Source: Dastarcus helophoroides (lineage: Eukaryota; Arthropoda; Insecta; Coleoptera; Bothrideridae). Taken from it: a stretch of 64,000 bases of DNA. The stretch is from positions 26,088,162-26,152,161 of the forward strand of contig CM053337.1 of the NCBI GenBank assembly GCA_028583605.1. Direction: 5' to 3'. The notes under the pieces are model-generated. The model had not been told where the DNA came from. It made no database searches and saw only the letters and a list, made by a program, of their open reading frames with translations. The translations under genes were made by a program, and so were the position numbers. Below are positions 58,048 to 64,000 of the stretch, piece after piece (positions within the stretch are counted from its first letter, which is position 1; each line of letters starts with the position of its first letter).

Positions 58048-58203
58048 ATGGCAACCGAGGGTACTCGCACAAGGTCAGCGATCTCAGGGGTCGAGTGCGA
58101 CAGGAATGCTGAGGGAAAAAGTGCTTGCGATGAACCGAAATGCGGCGGCTGGTTTGAGGCGTTCATTCGGGGTGATTCATGGGAGACGTGTGGGCGCGCC
58201 TAG
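58048..58203 (+). CDS. Small ORF of 51 codons, candidate host exon
   Basis: The ATG is in good context (CAACCATGG). The frame is clearly richer in G and C than its surroundings. It encodes a hydrophilic peptide beginning MATEGTRTRSAISGVECD with four Cys (two in the segment CDEPKCGGWF) and ends at TAG 58201. An in-frame stop lies just upstream. An AATAAA signal lies 75 bp downstream (58278-58283). I do not recognise the peptide. Composition, start context and poly(A) signal make a real coding exon plausible, but the length is small enough for chance. Confidence 0.3.
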   Translation: MATEGTRTRSAISGVECDRNAEGKSACDEPKCGGWFEAFIRGDSWETCGRA

Positions 58204-58277
58204 CTAACGTTAACATTGATGGTTAAATGTATAGATTTTACTTTGTCTTTTCAAATGTTACAGTTTGATATTTTTGT

Positions 58278-58283
58278 AATAAA
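58278..58283 (+). promoter_or_regulatory. Candidate poly(A) signal AATAAA
   Basis: AATAAA followed by a T/G-rich stretch (CAGTTGTTTACACGTTG), 75 bp after the stop of the small ORF. Confidence 0.35.
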
Positions 58284-58393
58284 CAGTTGTTTACACGTTG
58301 CACATTTTGGGATTTTAGCAATTTTTATTGTATTCGACAAGAAATAGCCTTAAATTCAACCTTAAAATCTGATATTACCTAAATTCAACATAT

Positions 58394-58749
58394 TGTTGCG
58401 TGTTATCAGTTCGAATGATTATTACGCCGTGAATTATAACCACTTTATTTCCAAACTAAACTCGGAACACTACAACTGAATAATTAACTCACTTATTCAT
58501 TGACTTCTAACTACTAACTCACTAACTAGCTACACTAATTTCTGACTGACTGACAGAGGGAAAGCCAACCGGACCACCTATATATAGATCTCGTCCCGGG
58601 TTCTAGAAGAATCCCGTAGATAAGGCTTATCGTTTGTCGAAATTTCTGAAACGCTTAACTGCCGTTTGCTTCATTATCGCGGCCGCTTTCCTTATCAGAT
58701 TTTTCTAGAAAATTTCCTTAACTAAACTTTATAATTACATTTCGTTACA
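58394..58749 (-). mobile_element. Solo LTR, Ty3/gypsy-like family, copy 6
   Basis: A 356-bp minus-orientation copy with ends TGTTGCGTG and TCGTTACA. Flanks are ATAT (58390-58393) and GTAT (58750-58753), a target duplication with one mismatch. GCGGCCGC is kept. The heat-shock site is TTTCAGAAATTTC, with the first unit damaged. The TATA box (TATATATAGG on the minus strand) and AATAAA are kept. Confidence 0.88.
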
Positions 58750-58753
58750 GTAT

Positions 58754-59273
58754 TATTTCTGTGTACTAAACAATTATCCGATTATTATCAAAATTACAGT
58801 GCCAAGCGGGCGGCGGTGATCCAATACCTAGACTGCAATAAGTTTACTTCTTAAAGATTTCAAAATAAACAATGGCTTGAATCTTTTATGCTGTAATTTA
58901 AATGTTTTAGATTTACCTTTAATTAAATCGTCTAAATTTAAAACGTGTAGTGCTTGAATTGCAAAATCTCGAATGTAGGTATGTGAAATCGACTTTATCT
59001 CTGAAAAAGATTTTTTGTCAACGCTGCATGAAAATTGTATACGTAACCACCAAAACACTATATACGGTGTGTCCCAGGATAGATTATTGAATAGGGGGTT
59101 CTTTTTTATTTATGGATTTACGAGAAATAATCATTCTTTATAAAAACTCATGCTTGATCCTAAACTACCAAAATGGTGTTATTTTCTTTTTATTTTATAC
59201 AGGGAGTTCAATTATTTGAAAATTTTAGGAAATGACCTGAAATAAATTGCTGTTATTTTTGGCAGTATCGAAA
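58754..59273. other. Intergenic sequence
   Basis: A phrase ATACGGTGTGTCCCAGGATA at about 59062 resembles ends of common insect MITEs (ACAGGGTGTCCC-like). No matching second end was identified. Confidence 0.3.
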
Positions 59274-60002
59274 TAGGGTAGATGTGCCAGTAAGCTGGCC
59301 ACTACCAGTCTTCGGCCACTTGACACTTTAATTATTAAAAACTTCCAACGCATAAATCCGATGTAGGTTTTTCCAAAATAATAATAATCGGCCTCTTTAC
59401 TTATTGACGCAATTGGGCGGTAAATACTCTGGCTTCAGTTTAGCTCTAAAAGTTGTGTGTTCTCTGCAGGTTATAGTTCATAAAATCACTATTGCTAAGA
59501 AATATCCATGTGTAGTTTCTTTTTTAGGTGAGTAATTTATCTACTAACATGTTGCTAAATAAAGTTCTTGTTAAATATAAAAAGCAGGGTTTAAATTTTA
59601 CATTTAATAATTTGAAATTGAGAAAAAGGATATATAAAGGTTAAAAAAATAGTGGCCGCTTATTGGATCTCTCTAACAGCTAAGATGTTAGTAGCCGGCC
59701 AGGGCGGCCGGCTACTAACATATTGCAACCTTTGAAATATATTCTTTTTTATAAAATGTTTAAATCAATACAACATTTTTAGTTGAAATATTGCCCAGTT
59801 TAATAGTATACTACTAAGCTACCAGTAGTGGGCCACCAAAATTAAAGTTTAAAATTGACATTTTGCATTAATAAGCTTTGGCCGACTATTGGATTAAGCC
59901 ACAAATAAGATGCTGAACCATAAGTCGGCCATATATTTTTAAATGGTTTTTTTTTCTAAATTGGACCCTAAATATGCATTATTTTTAGTTAATATAGCAA
60001 AT

Positions 60003-62530
60003 ATGGTAAAACGAAAAAAGGTTCATCAATATGATGAAAAACATCTACAACAATGCCTCGAAGAAGTTTTAAATGAACAACCTTTACGGATAACATGCCG
60101 TAAATACGGCATTCCAAAATCTACGGTACAGGATCGTCTTCAAGGCCGTACGAAAAAAAACTAAAAAAGGTCTAGATTCAGTATTAACACTTCAGAATGA
60201 GAAAATAATTTTCGATTGGGTAATGAAACTAGGAAAGTCTGGTTTTCCGCTAAAAAAAAGAAGAATTGCTTTCCAGTGTTACCAAGATAGTACTTGCAGA
60301 AGAGATAAAAACTCCATTTAAGGACGGAAGGCCTGGAGGAAAATGGTATAAATCATTTTTGCGAAGAAATCCTGAAATTTCTGTCCGAAGTGCAGAAAGT
60401 ATAAATTTAGCTAGGGCAACAGTTACAAAACAGTATATTAGGAAATGTTCATATTTCTGAAGAATGAGAATGTTGCTGATATACTTAATGATCCCAGTCG
60501 TATTTTAAATCCAGACGAAAGTGGTTTTAGCCTTTGCCCAAAATCTGGAAAAGTACTGTGGCCTAGAGGATGGCGTAATGTAGCGGAAATTAAAAAAGGA
60601 AACGAGAAGGAGAATTTATCAGTTTTATGTACTGTTACGGGCTTATCGGTTCAAATTGATTACACTTATCGAATAAGACCCACTTTATTACTGAACTCAA
60701 CTTGGATCACCACAAATGACAATTAACTCATTTATTATTGACTTCTACTAACTCACTAATTACATTGACTCTAACTGACTGACTCGAGGGAAAGCTGACC
60801 GCCTTTTTATAGTTTTGGCCCCCGGCTTCTAGGACTTTTCGGCAGATAAGGCTCATCGTTTACCGAAATTTCTGGAACGCTTATCTGCCATTTGTTTCGT
60901 TATCGCGGCCGCTTTCCCCTTATCAGATCCTTCTAGAAACCTTTTTTTATTTACTAAATTCTACAATTCTATTCTAAATCCTATTTCATCTATTTACATT
61001 GCGTTACAGTACATTTACAGCAGACGGAAGAATCGGGCCTCCTTTGGTGGTTTTTCCCTACGTCAGACCTCCAAAACTTGTAGATTCTATGCCAGAACAT
61101 TGGATTCTCGGCAAATCTGAAAGTGGGTGGATGAAAGGCGATGTATTTTTTGAATTTGTAGCAAATGGCTGGTTAAATGAACAAAAAATTAAACGGCCTG
61201 TTCTTTTTTTAATGGATGGGCACCGATCTCATATGTCACTAGAACTGAGCAAGTTCTGCGACGACAATCAAATAATTCTGTATTCTTTACCGCCGAATTG
61301 CACACATAATATCTAACCTGCTGACGTAGCAGTTTTTAAACCTATGAAAGCTAATTGGAAAAACACAGTTTGCAAATGGCAAAATAAGCCTGAAAACGTC
61401 AACTGCGTTGTAACAAAAATTAATTTCTGCAATATTTTTGCTAATGTTATCAATGATCCAAAATTACCAGATTATATAATGCCAGGATTTCGAAAATGTG
61501 GTATATATCCATTTGATTCTAGTGCTGTTGATAATTCCAAGTGCTATAAAAATACATTAGAAGCTATCCATGAAGGACAACATTCAATGTTTTCCACTGA
61601 AGATTTTAAAACAACACACAGAGTTTTAAAGGCTATAGAGCCTGCGCTCACCTTCAAAGGAATTAACTTTCAAGTGATTGAGAATGAAATGCTACAATTA
61701 AAAGGACGAAATTTATATCAAACAGATACTGAAAAAAATATTGCTACAGGTAACATCACTTGTGGGAATTATATTATTTCTGAAGATGGCCAATTTGTCC
61801 CGGAACCTTCCATGGAAGTTTCAAAATCCGAGCACCATAGTCTGCCGAAGTCGAAAATTTTTTCATCTGTTAATACCCTAGAAGATATAATAACCATTAA
61901 CCGTAATTTGGTGGAAGAACCCATTATTAATTATCAAACAAATAATGAATTTACAATAAAGGATAACGAGTCGCTGAACTTAAATGATGAACTAAACTGT
62001 TTTTTGGGATGTAATAGCAAAGTCGAGAGTCCTTCTGAAGAAATGTCCGTGAATAATATTCAGATAATTGGACATAAAGGCTATAGTTTGCAGTCAGCAG
62101 CAACCTCAAAATGTGTTACGAAGGACGCCTTTGATAAACATTTAAAATTTTCAAATATATTACAAAAAAATGCAAATAAGAAAGTTAAAGAAGTTTTTCC
62201 TAAAGCTATATCTTCCAACAAATGGAGGGAACACTATAGAAAGAAGTTAAAAGAACGAGAAGAGAAAGAAAATATTGAACAATTGAAAAGGGATATGGCA
62301 AAAAAAAGAAGATGGAAAAAGGAAAGAAAGTTGTAAAAGGAGGTCAGAAGCAAAAACAAAAGTGTCACTTTTTAATGAAGATCTTTATAGTGATGCGGAA
62401 GAAGACTGAAAAAAATATAGGATGTGACTACTACCCTGATTGGTATCATCTTAGATGTACTAAATTTCAGGACCAAGCATATGATAAAGCTGCTGTAATT
62501 AATTTTAAGTGTAACTTTTGTAAAGACTAA
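60003..62530 (+). pseudogene. pogo-like transposase, split by an LTR and frameshifted
   Basis: ATG 60003 opens MVKRKKVHQYDEKHLQQCLE; LRITCRKYGIPKSTVQDRL is the psq helix-turn-helix. Frame changes near 60160 and 60250 lead to the CENP-B-type part (GRPGGKWYKSFLRRNPEIS). Another near 60455 leads to the nuclease: first Asp in RILNPDESGFSL, second in PVLFLMDGHRSHMS, third in PADVAVFKPMK just after a stop at 61315. LTR copy 7 lies between SVLC and TFTADG, and the 4-bp duplication restores the reading frame if the LTR is removed. A 330-codon frame (61344-62336) covers the rest of the nuclease and a Lys/Glu-rich tail. After a frameshift the cysteine-rich tail CDYYPDWYHLRC...FKCNFC ends at 62530. All three acidic residues remain, but the gene is dead. 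Confidence 0.88.
60633..61008 (-). mobile_element. Solo LTR, Ty3/gypsy-like family, copy 7, inside the pogo-like transposase
   Basis: A 376-bp minus-orientation copy with ends TGTTACGGG and GCGTTACA and a perfect duplication GTAC (60629-60632 and 61009-61012). The interrupted codons read on across the join, which proves the exact boundaries. TATAAAAAGG, AATAAA, GCGGCCGC and the complete heat-shock site TTCCAGAAATTTC are kept. It is closest to copy 1. Confidence 0.95.
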
Positions 62531-62994
62531 TATAATTTATAAGAGTTTTTTAGTATTCTCTTTTCTTAGTATTTATTGTTCTATTCATAAACATTTTTCA
62601 ACAGATATAATTCGTTTATAAAATTTAAAACTTTCTTACCACTCTTTACTTGTTTTGTTATTTTATTTCTTACAAATAAAATGCTTTATTAATCAATTAT
62701 TGAATGTATTAAAATCGCCTAGAATATTTTACTGTATGGCCGACTACTAGAATAACCGCGGAAGTTAACTGAATTTTTGTGGCCGGTTACTAGCGAAATT
62801 GCACTCTTCAACAAAAACAATAAAATAAAATAAAACACTTTCATCTTTTGGGAAGTCACTTATGCTTTATTATAATAAAGATATTAAACTTTTATTTACA
62901 ATAATTATCTTGATCACTTCGATTATTAAACAAATTTAATTAAAGTACTAACTCAAAATTTAGGTAAACTGGCCGACTACTGGCACATCTTCCC
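62531..62994. promoter_or_regulatory. Right subterminal region of the pogo-like element
   Basis: GGCCGACTACTAG (about 62737), GGCCGGTTACTAG (about 62782) and GGCCGACTACTGG (about 62971) are near-identical direct motifs. Related copies lie at about 59314, 59692-59720 and 59880 on the left side. They are probable transposase binding sites. Confidence 0.5.
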
Positions 62995-63973
62995 TAGTAT
63001 ATTCTACAACAAGTTATGGAATGGCACATATTCCATACGAGTGAAAAGTTTGTAGCCCAAGCCGCAGGCTCGGGCTACGGTTTCGCGAGTGTGGAATATG
63101 CCATTCCAAACGTGTTGTAGACTAAACTTTCTCTAACAAGATTATAGAAAAACCCCTAAATATTTATAAAAAACTTCAAAATAGATAACAATTTTGAAAC
63201 ACGACGCTTTAAATAAATACCCTGATTATTACATCTAACCATAGCAACAAAAACAAATTACTTGATATTCTGCCCTAAAATGAACCTAAACGGCTTCTGA
63301 TTTGCCGAAAGCCGTGCAGAATATTAATATTCTAAACGACCTAAATGTTTCCGACCAATAAGAATCATTTAAAACGGTGTGTAGAATATATTCTGAACGG
63401 GTGCTGGAATGACATCTGTTCTATAACAATTTTTAGTGATAGAACGCGCAGTTTCTATGATAGTGTTAGAGAAAGAATATTTCAAAATAATATTTTCTCT
63501 AACACTGTCATAGAAACTGCACGTCCTATCACTAAAAATTGTTATGGAACGGATGTCATTCCAGCACCCGTTCAGAATATATTCTGCACACCGTTTTAAA
63601 TTATTCCTATTGGTCGCAAACATTTAGGTCGTTTAGAATATTAATATTCTGCACGGCTTTCGGCAAATCAGAAGCCGTTTAGGTTCATTTTAGGGCAGAA
63701 TATCAAGTAATTTGTTTTTGTTGCTATGGTTAGATGTAATAATCAGGGTATTTATTTAAAGCGTCGTGTTTCAAAATTGTTATCTATTTTGAAGTTTTTT
63801 ATAAATATTTAGGGGTTTTTCTATAATCTTGTTAGAGAAAGTTTAGTCTACAACACGTTTGGAATGGCATATTCCACACTCGCGAAACCGTGGCCCTCGC
63901 CTGCGGGTCGGGCTACAAACTTTTCGCTCGTGTGGAATATGTGCCATTCCATAACTTGTTGTAGAATATACTA
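62995..63973. mobile_element. Fold-back element: 979-bp near-perfect palindrome
   Basis: 62995-63480 is inverted at 63488-63973 with only scattered mismatches, centred near 63484 in AT-rich sequence (AATATTTCAAAATAATATT). The ends read TAGTATATTCTACAAC and GTTGTAGAATATACTA. Each arm holds smaller palindromes: TGGAATGGCACATATTCCA with its partner GGAATATGCCATTCCA around GTAGCCC...GGGCTAC, and AGAATATTAATATTCT. The two 84-codon frames (63345-63599 plus, 63369-63623 minus) are mirror images of one arm and not genes. No transposase is present. The left end coincides with the TA target site of the pogo-like element. Confidence 0.85.
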
Positions 63974-64000
63974 TTAAAACTAAACTACCCCTTAAATTAA

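Larger units (their letters stand above)
59276..62994 (+). mobile_element. pogo-like DNA transposon, interrupted by LTR copy 7
   Basis: Inverted ends: GGGTAGATGTGCCAGTAAGC at 59276 and, on the minus strand from 62994, GGGAAGATGTGCCAGTAGTC. TA flanks both ends (59274-59275 and 62995-62996). Without the LTR insertion the element is about 3.3 kb. It encodes one transposase on the plus strand. GGCC(G/A)NNTACTNG-type motifs recur in both subterminal regions. Confidence 0.9.

Noticed and set aside
58394..58749. LTR copies considered as MITEs
   Set aside because: Ends are TG...CA with 4-bp duplications, a TATA box and AATAAA in order, and copy 4 joins a polypurine tract and integrase, so they are LTRs.
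63345..63623. Two 84-codon frames with almost identical protein on opposite strands
   Set aside because: They are mirror images created by the palindrome; no domain and no codon signal.

Overview
The window reads as AT-rich, gene-poor nuclear DNA of an arthropod, most probably an insect. I found no bacterial operons, no CRISPR array, no rRNA and no tRNA that I could support. Almost everything recognisable is transposable-element sequence: seven LTRs of one Ty3/gypsy-like family, Penelope-like element (PLE) pieces, LINE fragments, two pogo-like DNA transposons, a Tigger-like element, a mariner, a Kolobok-like element and a large fold-back element. No host protein-coding gene could be established. 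One small ORF at 58048-58203 with a poly(A) signal downstream is the best candidate.

Layout: 0-6 kb has LTR1 (644-1017) and a ~335-bp tandem repeat split by a LINE 3' end (4318-5460). 6.9-9.5 kb is a degenerate T/A-rich short-motif tract holding LTR2. 10.36-10.85 kb is an inverted PLE-derived unit carrying two hammerhead ribozyme motifs. 13.5-14.3 kb holds a PLE GIY-YIG reading frame followed by a hammerhead-like motif. 15-15.4 kb is a LINE ORF1 (gag) fragment. 18.08-24.02 kb is a three-layer nest: a pogo-like transposon (TA target duplication, terminal inverted repeats at both ends) whose transposase is split by ~2 kb carrying an unrecognised reading frame, then interrupted by a Tigger-like element. 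24.98 kb has a third hammerhead motif. 27.4-28.7 and 30.3-30.8 kb are degenerate tandem repeats. 32.2-34.8 and 35.2-39.6 kb are decayed LINEs (RT, RNase H, endonuclease) with LTR3 between them. 42.18-43.20 kb is a Kolobok-like element. 46.49-47.36 kb is an internally deleted mariner. 47.58-47.70 kb is a near-perfect 49-bp-arm hairpin. 47.92-49.90 kb is a scrambled gypsy remnant (LTR4, polypurine tract, integrase, RT, LTR5). 59.28-62.99 kb is a second pogo-like transposon interrupted by LTR7. It abuts a 979-bp near-perfect palindrome that fills the end of the window.

Two themes stand out. First, RNA-level biology of the PLE families: three sites fit the hammerhead consensus including a GUC cleavage triplet, and two of them have a self-complementary stem III suited to dimer formation. 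Second, the LTR family: in all copies that can be judged the 4-bp target duplication is, or is close to, ATAT, or is GTAC, and the copies conserve a heat-shock-element/GATA cluster just upstream of the TATA box. All coding copies of mobile elements here appear broken by stops, frameshifts, deletions or insertions. All functional statements are homology or motif inferences made by eye.
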